From positions 620,001 through 684,000 of the forward strand of contig CAVRSD010000003.1 in the NCBI GenBank assembly GCA_963723765.1: a stretch of 64,000 nucleotides of DNA. Reading direction: 5' to 3'. The notes under the pieces were generated by a model. It was not told where the DNA came from, did not search any database, and saw nothing but the letters and a program-made list of their open reading frames with translations. Below, one piece after another: positions 9,203 through 17,204 of this stretch. How positions within the stretch are numbered: the first letter of the stretch is position 1; each line of letters opens with the position of its first letter. This stretch comes from DATBAX01 sp963723765 (GTDB lineage: Bacteria > Acidobacteriota > Terriglobia > Terriglobales > Acidobacteriaceae). Both the position numbers and the translations under genes were made by a program.

Positions 9203-9951
9203 TCCGGGCCATCGTCATGCTCGGCTTCTGGACGCTCCTGCTGCCGGTCGCTGCGCTGGTTGGTTTTCCGTGGACGCTGCTCGCTGGAAACGTGAATTTC
9301 CTCTACCGAATGGGGATGTGGGGCGCGTGGACCGGCGTTCGCATCGCCGGAATTCGGGTGCAGACTGTCGGATTGGACAAGCTCGATTCCAAACGCACTT
9401 ATATTTTCATGTCGAACCATGTATCGAATGTCGACCCCCCAATACTTCTGCCGCTCATTCCGCGTCGCACCTCGGTGATGGTAAAGAAAGAATTGTTCCG
9501 CTTTCCGATCCTGGGGAGGGTCATGCGCTTTGGCTCTCTGGTTCCTGTGGACCGCGGGAATCGTGACGCGGGAATCAGTGCGGTGCGGGCCGCCGTGGAC
9601 GTCATCCGTCAGGGCGTCAACATGACCATTTATATCGAAGGCCACCGTTCCTTCGATGGCAAGCTGCTGCCTTTCAAGAAAGGCCCGTTTTATTTGGCGG
9701 AAGAGTGCGCAGTGCCGGTCGTTCCTGTCACGATTGTCGGAACGCACGAAACCATGCCCAAAGGGCGATTTGCCATCGAACCTGGCACAGTTACTGTGAT
9801 CTTCCACGATCCTATCGAGCCCAAAGACTTCGGCAGCCGGGATTGTTTGATGGCCAGAGTACGAACGATTATCAATAGCGGATTACCGGCGGAGTATCAA
9901 GAAGCTCAAGTTTTAACCGCCGAGGTCGCAGAGAAAACTGAGACGCGTTGA
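9199..9951 (+). CDS. 1-acyl-sn-glycerol-3-phosphate acyltransferase (PlsC-like)
   Basis: A 250-aa PlsC-family acyltransferase that would acylate lysophosphatidic acid at the membrane. The HX4D catalytic motif is in NHVSNVD (about residues 73-79). The second signature is EGHRSFDGKLLPFKKG, where EGTRS is more usual, and a VPVVPVTIVG segment follows. Two hydrophobic segments lie at the N-terminus. The start is a TTG at 9199 that overlaps the mpl stop as TTGA, so translation is likely coupled. It converges with lpxD, 21 bp away. Confidence 0.88.
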   Translation: MIRAIVMLGFWTLLLPVAALVGFPWTLLAGNVNFLYRMGMWGAWTGVRIAGIRVQTVGLDKLDSKRTYIFMSNHVSNVDPPILLPLIPRRTSVMVKKELFRFPILGRVMRFGSLVPVDRGNRDAGISAVRAAVDVIRQGVNMTIYIEGHRSFDGKLLPFKKGPFYLAEECAVPVVPVTIVGTHETMPKGRFAIEPGTVTVIFHDPIEPKDFGSRDCLMARVRTIINSGLPAEYQEAQVLTAEVAEKTETR

Positions 9952-9972
9952 AACGCGCGCTCCAGTGGAAGG

Positions 9973-10968
9973 TTATTTCTTAGCTCTCACCGCCCGGGCG
10001 ATCTCCGGCAGCTTGCTCAGGATCGCCGAATACTTCAGCCAAAGCTTGTGATCCACGGCAGGAGCGCCGCTGACGATTGCTCCGGCGGCGATATCTCCAG
10101 CCACTCCGCTTTGCGGCGTCACGATGGCGCCATCGCCGACTTTGCAATGACCGACCACCCCGACTTGTCCGGTAAGAATTACGTTTTTGCCGATTTCGGT
10201 TGAGCCCGCAAGGCCGACTTGCGAAGCCAGCAGGGAATCTTCGCCGATGTGCGAGCCGTGACCGACCTGCACGAGATTATCGATCTTTGTGCCGCGGCTG
10301 ATGCGAGTTTCTCCCACGCTGCATCGATCGATGCAGGAATTCGATTGAATTTCCACATCGTCTTCAATCACTACTGGCTGGGGTTGCGGAATTTTGTGCC
10401 AGTGTCCGGCGTTGTCCTTGGCGAAACCGAAGCCGTCGGCTCCGATCACCACGCCGTTCTGCAGCAATACGTTGTTGCCGATGCGGCAGTTTTCACGAAT
10501 TATGCAATGGGCGTGAGCAAAAAAATTATCGCCAATCTTCACTCCTCGATAAATCACCACATGAGCCAGCAGCACCGCATTCGCGCCGATTTCCACGTTC
10601 TCGTCGATCACGACATACGGCCCAATGTGAGCATTCGCACCGACTTTGGCCGAAGCATGCACGACGGCTGTGGGATGAATCCCCGGTGCATACTTCGGTG
10701 CGGGATAAAACAGGTCCATGGCCTGCGCGAATGCCAGGTACGGATTTTTGCTGCGTAGCAAAGCGGTCGAGATGGCAGGGAAGTCTTCGGTGACGATCAC
10801 GGCCCCCGCTTTTGTTGTCCGGGCTGCTGCCCCATATTTGGGGTTAGCCACAAAAGTGATTTGGCCGGGACCAGCGTCTTCAATCCCGGCAACGCCGGTT
10901 ATCTCGGTATCGGGCGAGCCATTTTCCAAACGCGCGCCCAAAGTTGAAGCAATCTGTGTAAGTTTCAT
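9973..10968 (-). CDS. lpxD: UDP-3-O-(3-hydroxyacyl)glucosamine N-acyltransferase
   Basis: LpxD adds the second 3-hydroxyacyl chain from acyl-ACP in lipid A synthesis, at the cytoplasm. This 331-aa protein has the LpxD N-terminal uridine-binding domain (residues 1-100, with ITFVANPKYG) and then a long left-handed beta-helix of hexapeptide repeats (IGANAV, IGDNFF, IGNNVL). The likely catalytic His is in QVGHGSHIGEDSLLASQ, about residue 240. The C-terminal SAILSKLPEIARAVRA helix is typical. The usual neighbours lpxA and fabZ are absent; the gene stands alone and converges with the PlsC-like gene. No clear ribosome binding site precedes the start. Confidence 0.94.
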   Translation of the reverse strand: MKLTQIASTLGARLENGSPDTEITGVAGIEDAGPGQITFVANPKYGAAARTTKAGAVIVTEDFPAISTALLRSKNPYLAFAQAMDLFYPAPKYAPGIHPTAVVHASAKVGANAHIGPYVVIDENVEIGANAVLLAHVVIYRGVKIGDNFFAHAHCIIRENCRIGNNVLLQNGVVIGADGFGFAKDNAGHWHKIPQPQPVVIEDDVEIQSNSCIDRCSVGETRISRGTKIDNLVQVGHGSHIGEDSLLASQVGLAGSTEIGKNVILTGQVGVVGHCKVGDGAIVTPQSGVAGDIAAGAIVSGAPAVDHKLWLKYSAILSKLPEIARAVRAKK

Positions 10969-11212
10969 AGGAGGTTTCCGCGAAGGTGATTGTAATGGAT
11001 GGCGCTCTTGCGGGTCTGTGGAGCTGTGCTCATGGGACAGCCGAGGCGGCTGCCACTACGTGAACCGTGGTAAAACTCAGAAGCAGTGGGTGTATTCAGC
11101 TCAAAGCAACCCGAAAGGCATTCACGGTCTCTTAGTTTGGCTGGATCGAAAGCATTCATCAGGATTCGATCGTCTTTAGGCTTATTATTGGCCCTCAAGA
11201 AAGCTTGTTCCT

Positions 11213-12043
11213 ATGCTCATACGTTTGGGATACGACATTCAATTCGACATTCCCGCCCCGGTAGCCATGGTGGGAGTTTTGCATGTGCATCCCTCTCGCG
11301 CTAAAGACTTGCGGGAGCCGGATGAGTTAACCATTGAGCCGGCATTGAAAATCGAAAGCTACCTGGACAGCTACGGCAATCGCTGTGCCCGCTTCCTAGC
11401 TCTGGCGGGTCCGCTGAAAATCACCAATTCCACCTTGATTGAAGATCCCGGCACTCCCGATCCCATTTCTCCCAACGCTCAGGAACATCCAGTGAATGAA
11501 CTGCCGCCCGAAACGCTTCGCTATCTGCTCAACAGCCGGTATTGCGAGGTGGATCGGCTGTCGAATCTGGCGGTAGAGTTGTTCGGCTGGCAAGCGCCCG
11601 GTTGGAGCCGTGTCCAGGCCATCTGTGACTGGGTGCACGCCAAAGTTGCCTTCGGATACCATCACGCGCGCTCTTCGAAGACGGCCCTCGATGTATTCAC
11701 CGAGCGCACCGGAGTCTGCAGAGATTTTCAGCACCTGGCAGTTACTTTTTGCCGCGCTCTCAACATTCCTGCGCGCTACGCTACCGGATATCTGGGCGAC
11801 ATCGGAGTGCCGCCGTCGCTAACACCCATGGACTTTAGCGCCTGGTTCGAAGTTTATCTGGACAATCGCTGGTGGGCATTCGATGCGCGCAACAATCAGC
11901 CACGCATTGGACGGATACTAATGGCAACGGGACGGGATGCCTCTGATGTTGCGATCACGACTTCGTTTGGGATTGCCAATTTGACGAATTTTACGGTAGT
12001 AACGGAAGAGGTTGTGGATAAGCCTTTAGCTGCTAGCTCCTAG
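11213..12043 (+). CDS. Transglutaminase-like cysteine peptidase-fold protein
   Basis: A 276-aa protein with a transglutaminase-like core. The catalytic triad is visible: Cys in RTGVCRDFQHLAVTFCRAL (about residue 165), His or its position near FSAWFEVYL, and Asp in WWAFDARNNQ. This fold occurs in peptidases and amidases of bacteria and archaea. No signal peptide is seen, so it is probably cytoplasmic. The N-terminal half (about residues 1-110) is a beta-rich region typical of this group. Function unknown beyond the fold. The last codons run into a heptamer repeat (12027-12054) that supplies the C-terminal residues and the stop. Confidence 0.8.
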   Translation: MLIRLGYDIQFDIPAPVAMVGVLHVHPSRAKDLREPDELTIEPALKIESYLDSYGNRCARFLALAGPLKITNSTLIEDPGTPDPISPNAQEHPVNELPPETLRYLLNSRYCEVDRLSNLAVELFGWQAPGWSRVQAICDWVHAKVAFGYHHARSSKTALDVFTERTGVCRDFQHLAVTFCRALNIPARYATGYLGDIGVPPSLTPMDFSAWFEVYLDNRWWAFDARNNQPRIGRILMATGRDASDVAITTSFGIANLTNFTVVTEEVVDKPLAASS

Positions 12044-12054
12044 CCTCTAGCTTA
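12027..12054. repeat. Four tandem TAGC-type heptamers
   Basis: Four head-to-tail degenerate heptamers: TAGCTGC, TAGCTCC, TAGCCTC, TAGCTTA. They overlap the last codons and the stop of the transglutaminase-like gene. A related array of TCAGCTN heptamers lies at 44738-44764. Confidence 0.6.
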
Positions 12055-12076
12055 TTCTTGTTACCCTCGCCAACCT

Positions 12077-12117
12077 TGTCATTCCGAGCGACGCGAATCG
12101 TGAGGAATCCGCTCGCC
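12077..12117 (+). repeat. TGTCATTCCGAG-type dispersed repeat
   Basis: A short element that begins GTCATTCCGAGCG and ends GAGGAATCCGC. Related copies occur at 33759-33793, 34288-34350, 35310-35371, 39914-40021 and, reversed, 52094-52155. All lie between genes. I treat them as one REP-like family on the basis of the shared start and end motifs. Confidence 0.6.
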
Positions 12118-12129
12118 TGGTTGCGCCCC

Positions 12130-12208
12130 CGTGAAAGAGCGGCCCTTAAGGGCCGCGTTGGAAATAGTTACGGATTTACGCGGCGCTGCAAGCGCCGCTC
12201 TTCCACGG
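12130..12208. repeat. Compound palindrome between convergent genes
   Basis: Two strong hairpins inside one larger inverted repeat. The first is the perfect 18-bp palindrome GCGGCCCTTAAGGGCCGC at 12139-12156. The second has arms GCGGCGCT and AGCGCCGC with a GCA loop at 12180-12198. Outer arms of about 14 bp (CGTGAAAGAGCGGC against GCCGCTCTTCCACG, one mismatch) enclose both. It lies between the stops of two convergent genes and could act as a bidirectional terminator, although no T-tract follows. It may equally be a REP-type element. Confidence 0.55.
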
Positions 12209-12225
12209 TATTCGACAATTTCTAT

Positions 12226-12705
12226 TTATTGCTCGAACAATGTCACTTGCCGCGTGTCTGACGCCAAGTCACGGCGCTGACGTCGGGTGGCGCCAATGAC
12301 GGCGAGTACAGTCAGCGACTCCAGCGCGGTGCGTGGAACGAAAATGCGCTGGGTGTTCGAACGGAGGTCTGGAGGGTTGACTAGAAAACCCTCGGCCGTG
12401 GTGAGGCTGAGGTCGTTCGGCATCATGCCTTCCAGAATTTCGCCGTCCTTGAATCGAAGGCGCACCCAAAGTCCCTCGGTTCGGGGGCGTGTGGTGAAGG
12501 TCTTGCGAGTCGGGGCCTCGGCATCGCTGAACTCGCGGACGAAGTACACAACCTTAATATCCTTCAAGTCGAGCGCCACTACCGTGCCGGCGGTATTCAG
12601 CAGCTCCAGCTTGCCTTCGTTGATGAAATGGGAAGGCGATACGTGGCCGTTGATGCTGTCCCGGTCCATTTTGCGGACAATGACCTTTTTGTGAGTCGAA
12701 GGCAT
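12226..12705 (-). CDS. Conserved-looking small protein of unknown function
   Basis: A protein of about 159 aa from the ATG at 12705, or 180 aa from an upstream ATG at 12768. I prefer the shorter form because the upstream 21 residues look unstructured while KKVIVRKMDRDSINGHVSP starts a compact beta-rich domain. It continues with LKDIKVVYFVREFSD and a LRFKDGEILEGMMPNDLSL segment, giving a small beta-barrel look resembling PilZ-like or RNA-binding folds, but no ligand motif is clear. It is not a membrane protein. It converges with the transglutaminase gene and is divergent from the cca-like gene. Function unknown. Confidence 0.6.
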   Translation of the reverse strand: MPSTHKKVIVRKMDRDSINGHVSPSHFINEGKLELLNTAGTVVALDLKDIKVVYFVREFSDAEAPTRKTFTTRPRTEGLWVRLRFKDGEILEGMMPNDLSLTTAEGFLVNPPDLRSNTQRIFVPRTALESLTVLAVIGATRRQRRDLASDTRQVTLFEQ

Positions 12706-13009
12706 GGGTTTCGCGAATCTGGCGCGGAATGCGGTATTCCCCAGTCCGGCTGCATGCGATTCTCGCACTTTTCTGGCTAAAACGATTGAGTATCACGTTC
12801 TTAGTAGCCAAACTGTCAACGTTGTGTTATTTTCGGTAGTTCGCCGTCATCACTCGTGACATGACTAAGCCTAATGATTAGAGTGATTTGCAGGGAAGTA
12901 GCAGGGTTTCCGGGCGGGGCGCGGTTCTGCCCTGTGGAAATCCTGGTCGGCTCGACAACGCCCTGCCCGACGACGCAATGCACGGTAGTTCGGAACGCGC
13001 ACAGAACGA

Positions 13010-13816
13010 ATGGCTGATTACATTTACACCATGGAAATCCGGCTGACGCCGGACCAGCAACGCGGCGTGACCCTGGTACAGGACATCGCACGTGCGGCTG
13101 GCATGAACATTTATCTGACCGGGGGCGCGGTTCGCGACATTATCAGCGGCTTCTCCATCCGTGACCTTGATTTCACAGTTCAGGGAAACCCTCTCAAACT
13201 ACAGAAAGAATTGGAACGGGCAGGGGCCACCATTGCCGCCGGGGATGACGATCTAAAAGCCTTATATCTCACGCTTCCCGGCAATGTGCGCGCGGAAATC
13301 AGCTCGGCGCGTACAGAGACGTATCAAAAAGCCGGCAAGCCGCCGCTGGTCGCTCCTGCCACCATCATTGAAGATCTGCGCCGCCGTGATTTCACCGTCA
13401 ATGCTATGGCTCTGTCGCTGAATCCGGGATCGCGCGGGTTGCTGATGGATCCATTTAATGGCGCGGCGGACATTGAAACCAAGGTTCTGCGGATTCTTCA
13501 CAACTACGCTTTTGTGGAAGATCCTTCACGGTTGCTACGCGCCGTGCGCTTTGCCGCTCGTTTCAAATGGCCGCTGGAGGAGCGTACCCAGGCGAGGTTC
13601 GAGTCGGCGAAAGAAAATAATTACATCGAGTACATCACCGACCGGGCCATTGGACACGAGATCGAGCAGTTGGCCTATGAAGACGATCCGCTGCAAGTCA
13701 TCAAAACACTGGAAAAGGAAAACTGGCTGAAAGTACTGAACCCGCACTGGACGACCGCGAAAGTGGACACGCCAAGGCCTCGGCCAGATGGTGAAGACGC
13801 GGCAGCAGATGAGTGA
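13010..13816 (+). CDS. cca: CCA-adding enzyme / poly(A) polymerase family, N-terminal part (frameshifted)
   Basis: The first 268 aa of a class II tRNA nucleotidyltransferase-like protein. The head domain shows GGAVRDIISG (about residues 37-46) and RDLDFTV with the metal-binding DxD. The RRDFTVNAMALSL motif and the neck segment DPSRLLRAVRFAARF follow. These enzymes add or repair the 3' CCA of tRNA or make poly(A). After about residue 245 (TTAKVDT) the frame runs into an unlike tail, PRPRPDGEDAAADE. The family continuation QMVKTRQQMSELGY appears in the next frame from 13788, so one base appears to be inserted, or two lost, near 13770-13788. Starts at 13010 and 13031 are both possible. Confidence 0.8.
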   Translation: MADYIYTMEIRLTPDQQRGVTLVQDIARAAGMNIYLTGGAVRDIISGFSIRDLDFTVQGNPLKLQKELERAGATIAAGDDDLKALYLTLPGNVRAEISSARTETYQKAGKPPLVAPATIIEDLRRRDFTVNAMALSLNPGSRGLLMDPFNGAADIETKVLRILHNYAFVEDPSRLLRAVRFAARFKWPLEERTQARFESAKENNYIEYITDRAIGHEIEQLAYEDDPLQVIKTLEKENWLKVLNPHWTTAKVDTPRPRPDGEDAAADE

Positions 13817-14633
13817 ATTAGGTTATGTGGCGCTCGACCCTGCCCCAGCGGTGTTGAATTTCCTTACCGCCAAACTCGCCGATAAAGACATCGCCGACAT
13901 GCGCAAGCTGATTCCGCGCAAGACGCTGGTGCAAGCCTGGCACGACCTGGAAGACAACGCCAAGGCCCTCGCCAAGCGGCTGACCGGCAAGGAAGCTGCC
14001 ACGCCGTCGCGGACGTGGAAGCTGCTCACCGAAGAGCGGCCGGAAATGATCTTGTTCTTGGCGGTTACGTCGAAGCAGCAGGCGGTGACCGGAAAAATCA
14101 AGAATTTCTTTACCAAGTGGCGGCAGGTGAGGCAGAAGGTTCCCTTGATTGAGATGACGGAACTGCACATCACGCCGGAGATGCCGGAATATCCCAAAAT
14201 TGCGCATGAAGTTTTCATGCTATTGCTGGACGGAAAACTGCATTCGCATACGGAAATTCTGAAATTCCTGAAGCCCCTGGCACCACCGCCGCCTCCTCCT
14301 CCGCCGCCACCGCCGGTCAAACGCGGACGGGCTGCCAAGGCTGCTGCTGTAGCCGCAGCTGCGGCTGCGGCTGTGGTCCCGGCAACGGCGGTCACGGGCA
14401 AGAAAAAGGGCAAGGGACAGCCTGCTGCGGTCGTGGTAGTGCCTCCCGCGAAGCTGGCAGCAAAAGGCGCGATTGCGCCTTCGCCGGCCAAGCCTGAGGG
14501 CAAAGCCGCCGGCAAGCCAAAGAGCAAAGAACCGGAAAAAATCAAGGCCCCAGAAAAGAAACCGGCGGCAAAGAAACCTGCCAAAGCGCCAGCCAAGAAA
14601 GCCTCCAAAAAGCCGGCGAAAAAGAAACGCTAG
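13788..14633 (+). CDS. CCA-adding enzyme-like C-terminal part with Pro/Lys/Ala tail
   Basis: A 281-aa open frame that continues the nucleotidyltransferase gene in the +1 frame. Residues 1-160 look like the helical body and tail domain (LNFLTAKLADKDIADMRKLIPRK). Next comes a run of ten prolines (about residues 166-175), then about 105 residues of Ala/Lys/Pro-rich sequence ending in PAKKASKKPAKKKR, similar in composition to histone-H1-like tails. Such a tail is basic and disordered and might bind nucleic acid; that is inference. It is not known as a standard part of CCA-adding enzymes. The ATG at 13788 is probably not a true start but an internal codon of the unbroken gene. Confidence 0.7.
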   Translation: MVKTRQQMSELGYVALDPAPAVLNFLTAKLADKDIADMRKLIPRKTLVQAWHDLEDNAKALAKRLTGKEAATPSRTWKLLTEERPEMILFLAVTSKQQAVTGKIKNFFTKWRQVRQKVPLIEMTELHITPEMPEYPKIAHEVFMLLLDGKLHSHTEILKFLKPLAPPPPPPPPPPPVKRGRAAKAAAVAAAAAAAVVPATAVTGKKKGKGQPAAVVVVPPAKLAAKGAIAPSPAKPEGKAAGKPKSKEPEKIKAPEKKPAAKKPAKAPAKKASKKPAKKKR

Positions 14634-14688
14634 CTAAGCCGGTGACCTGAACCGAACCTCAGCTTGCCAACGGGTTTATAATGTTTAC

Positions 14689-15375
14689 ATGCGTTGCTGG
14701 ATGGCCAGTCCGGCGCTGTTTATAGCTCTTTTGGCGGTTCCGTTGCTAGCACAGCGACACGGTGCGTCAGGAGGGTTCGCAGGGCATTCCGGCCCTTCAG
14801 GTGGCTCATTCATGGGTCACGGTTCGATGAGCAATCACGGCCCGTCATTTTCCGGAAACACACACTTCGGCGGCAACTACGGCACAGGCCGTCGCACGCC
14901 TTTCTTCACTTCCCGTCGTTCCGGTCGCTTTAACCGTCCTCGTTTCTTCTCCGGCGTGTCGCCCTGGTTGAGTTATGGATACCCCGGCTATTACGCATAT
15001 CCCTACTACGGGAACTACGACGATGCATCAGCGGGTTACTATTCGTCCGATAATTATGCGGGCGCTTATGACAATCAATCCGGAGAAATGGAACAAGGCA
15101 AGATCGATCGTCTTGAGGATGAAGTCGCCCAGCTACGGGAAGAACGAAATTCCGCACGCCCGCAAGCGAAGGCGGAGATTCGTTTCTCGACCGTGCTGGT
15201 CTTCCGCGATCAACATACTCAGGATGTCCAGAACTACGCAATTGTAGGAGACACTCTTTGGGTCTTCGATCCGCAGAAGGCATCGAAAATTCCAGTGGAT
15301 GATCTCGATGTTCCCGCAACTACCAAAGCGAACGACGACCGGGGCGTAGATTTCCGGCTGCCGGACCAGCAGTAA
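14689..15375 (+). CDS. Secreted Gly/Ser/Tyr-rich protein
   Basis: A 228-aa protein with a signal peptide (about residues 1-21, cleavage near LLAQR). A Gly/Ser/His-rich region follows (residues 24-70), then a Tyr/Pro/Gly-rich hydrophobic patch (PWLSYGYPGYYAYPYYGNY, about residues 97-115), a short coiled-coil-like segment (KIDRLEDEVAQLREE), and a compact C-terminal domain that includes STVLVFRDQHTQDVQNYAI and DTLWVFDP. The architecture suggests an exported or envelope protein. Function unknown; I do not recognise a named family. It stands alone between the cca-like gene and a convergent phosphoesterase gene. Confidence 0.7.
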   Translation: MRCWMASPALFIALLAVPLLAQRHGASGGFAGHSGPSGGSFMGHGSMSNHGPSFSGNTHFGGNYGTGRRTPFFTSRRSGRFNRPRFFSGVSPWLSYGYPGYYAYPYYGNYDDASAGYYSSDNYAGAYDNQSGEMEQGKIDRLEDEVAQLREERNSARPQAKAEIRFSTVLVFRDQHTQDVQNYAIVGDTLWVFDPQKASKIPVDDLDVPATTKANDDRGVDFRLPDQQ

Positions 15376-15491
15376 TCCGACTTTCTTAATTTCCAGTCTC
15401 GACCCTGCAAACAAACTGAAGGCCAGATCACATCCCTAAGTTCGGGAGCAATCTGGCCCTGACAGTCTTTACCTCTACTCCATTGAAACTC

Positions 15492-17066
15492 CTACGGAAC
15501 AACCACACCTGTCGTGGGATCAAGCTTCAGCTTTGGCGCTTTTCTCCCGCTGGTGAAGTCAAAAAGGCCATCCAGCGTGCCAGCCTGAGCATCGGTTGAG
15601 CCATTGCCCAGGCGGCCCAGTCCCCAGTTGTCTTCGACGAAGCGAAGAACAGAGGATTGGTCGGTGATCTGGTGATCCACGTAATTCTGCCGTGCGTACG
15701 GCGAAATCACCAGCAGAGGTTGACGCATTCCATAACCGCAGCGACCCGGATTCCCGTTGCCAGGAGTGACGCCGCAAGCCCCGGGTCCGGTCAGGTTGTC
15801 GTCTGAAGCATTGGACTGGTTGACGACCAAATCTCGGGCATGGTCATACCAGCCGTCGGAGTCATCGTACAAGAGCACAATTGCCGTGTTCTTCCATTCC
15901 GGGGTCGCCTGCAACCGATTCACCAGATTGATCAGCCCCGTTTGCTCGTCCAAAGGATCGGAGTTGCCCGGGTGCCCGTCATAAAGAGCTTTCTGTTTGA
16001 TATAGCTCACCGCTGGCATCTGACCAGCATCAACTGCTGTCCAGAAGTCATTCAGGTCATACTGATGGTTGGTCAACGTGTCTGCGGAAGTTCCGATCAA
16101 ACTCGGAGCTGCCGGACGGGTGTGATGCTGGTTGGCAGTTTGAGGGTAGTACAGGAAAGGTTCGTGGTGTGAAACGTAATCGGTCTCAGTTCCGGGAAGT
16201 CCGAAGCTCTGGGCTCCGCAGACTGCAACTCCATTGACCACGCTGGTTGGGGCGAAGCCGCCCTGGAACCAGCCCCAGCTGAATCCCTTGGCATTCAGCA
16301 GATCGCCAACGTTCAAGTTGCCGTTGGTGATGGTGACGTAGGTTTTACCCGACGGATGGCAATCGTCCAGAGTCGGTCGTGGATCGCCGATAATCGTGGC
16401 GTTGGTAGTGGCGCCATTCGCAGTGTTGCCAGCCGCACTTCCGCTGTCCACGTTAGCGCCAGTGGTGTACCCACCGATCAGGTTCAAGGCGCCGACCGTA
16501 GAAGGTCCGAACATGGTGCTGAAGTGATTGTCGCTCATGGCATAGTGCTGGGCATAGCTCCAGATGCCCGTCACGGTGTTGCCATCGTAGTAGCCCATGG
16601 TGAGGCCAGTTCCCATGCCGGCGTCAAAGCAACCGGGACCGCCGGATCCAACTTTTTCAGGAAATTTGTCCATCAGGCCCAAATCGAAGGCAGCCTGTTC
16701 ATCGCCGTAGTCGTGATCTTCATCGCAAGTTACCGCTCCGGAACGATCCAGACGGAAGGGCTGCGTGGAGTTGGGATTCTCGTCCAGCAGTCCGCTGCTT
16801 AACAGATTATCGACACGCGGAGTATTGGGAAGCGCCACGAACGGGGTTTCGTTGGCGGGATTGGTCGCGTATGGGTAGGTTGCGAAGTAGTGGTCAAAAG
16901 AAATATTTTCGTTGAAGACCACCACAATGTGCTTGATGGGAGTGGCGGTCTGATAGCTGTCGGCAGGGTTGGGCTGCTTGGCTGCAAACGCATCGGCAAA
17001 AGGACTCATTACCATACATGCGGTCGTCAGCACCGTGGCAAGTTTGCGAATCTGCTCTTGGATCAT
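15492..17066 (-). CDS. Phospholipase C / acid phosphatase-type phosphoesterase, secreted
   Basis: A phosphoesterase of the phospholipase C/AcpA family (524 aa from the chosen start). The signature HIVVVFNENISFDHYFATYP follows the signal peptide, and DDSDGWYDH and GYGMRQPLLVISPYARQNYVDH are further family motifs. The active-site Asn/Glu and Asp/His residues of these proteins hydrolyse phosphodiesters or phosphomonoesters, often of phospholipids, outside the cytoplasm. The frame is open to 17180, but I choose the ATG at 17066 because GAGGAG stands six bases before it and a clear signal peptide (TACMVMSPFADAFA) follows. It lies downstream of the multicopper oxidase gene on the same strand with a 138-bp gap. 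Confidence 0.87.
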   Translation of the reverse strand: MIQEQIRKLATVLTTACMVMSPFADAFAAKQPNPADSYQTATPIKHIVVVFNENISFDHYFATYPYATNPANETPFVALPNTPRVDNLLSSGLLDENPNSTQPFRLDRSGAVTCDEDHDYGDEQAAFDLGLMDKFPEKVGSGGPGCFDAGMGTGLTMGYYDGNTVTGIWSYAQHYAMSDNHFSTMFGPSTVGALNLIGGYTTGANVDSGSAAGNTANGATTNATIIGDPRPTLDDCHPSGKTYVTITNGNLNVGDLLNAKGFSWGWFQGGFAPTSVVNGVAVCGAQSFGLPGTETDYVSHHEPFLYYPQTANQHHTRPAAPSLIGTSADTLTNHQYDLNDFWTAVDAGQMPAVSYIKQKALYDGHPGNSDPLDEQTGLINLVNRLQATPEWKNTAIVLLYDDSDGWYDHARDLVVNQSNASDDNLTGPGACGVTPGNGNPGRCGYGMRQPLLVISPYARQNYVDHQITDQSSVLRFVEDNWGLGRLGNGSTDAQAGTLDGLFDFTSGRKAPKLKLDPTTGVVVP

Positions 17067-17204
17067 CGATTCTCCTCGGGAAAAGGCAACTCTAAAGCTG
17101 CGAGGAGAGTACCTAGCGTTTGTTAAGGCTATGTGAAGGAGAAATGAAAATTCGATATCAAGAATGAGACTGAAACACAAAATGGTTGCACATGTGTGGA
17201 AAAC

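Noticed and set aside
13823..14608. Long antisense frame opposite the Pro/Lys/Ala-rich tail
   Set aside because: It is a mirror of the biased, GC-rich coding sequence; its protein is low complexity and has no start signal.
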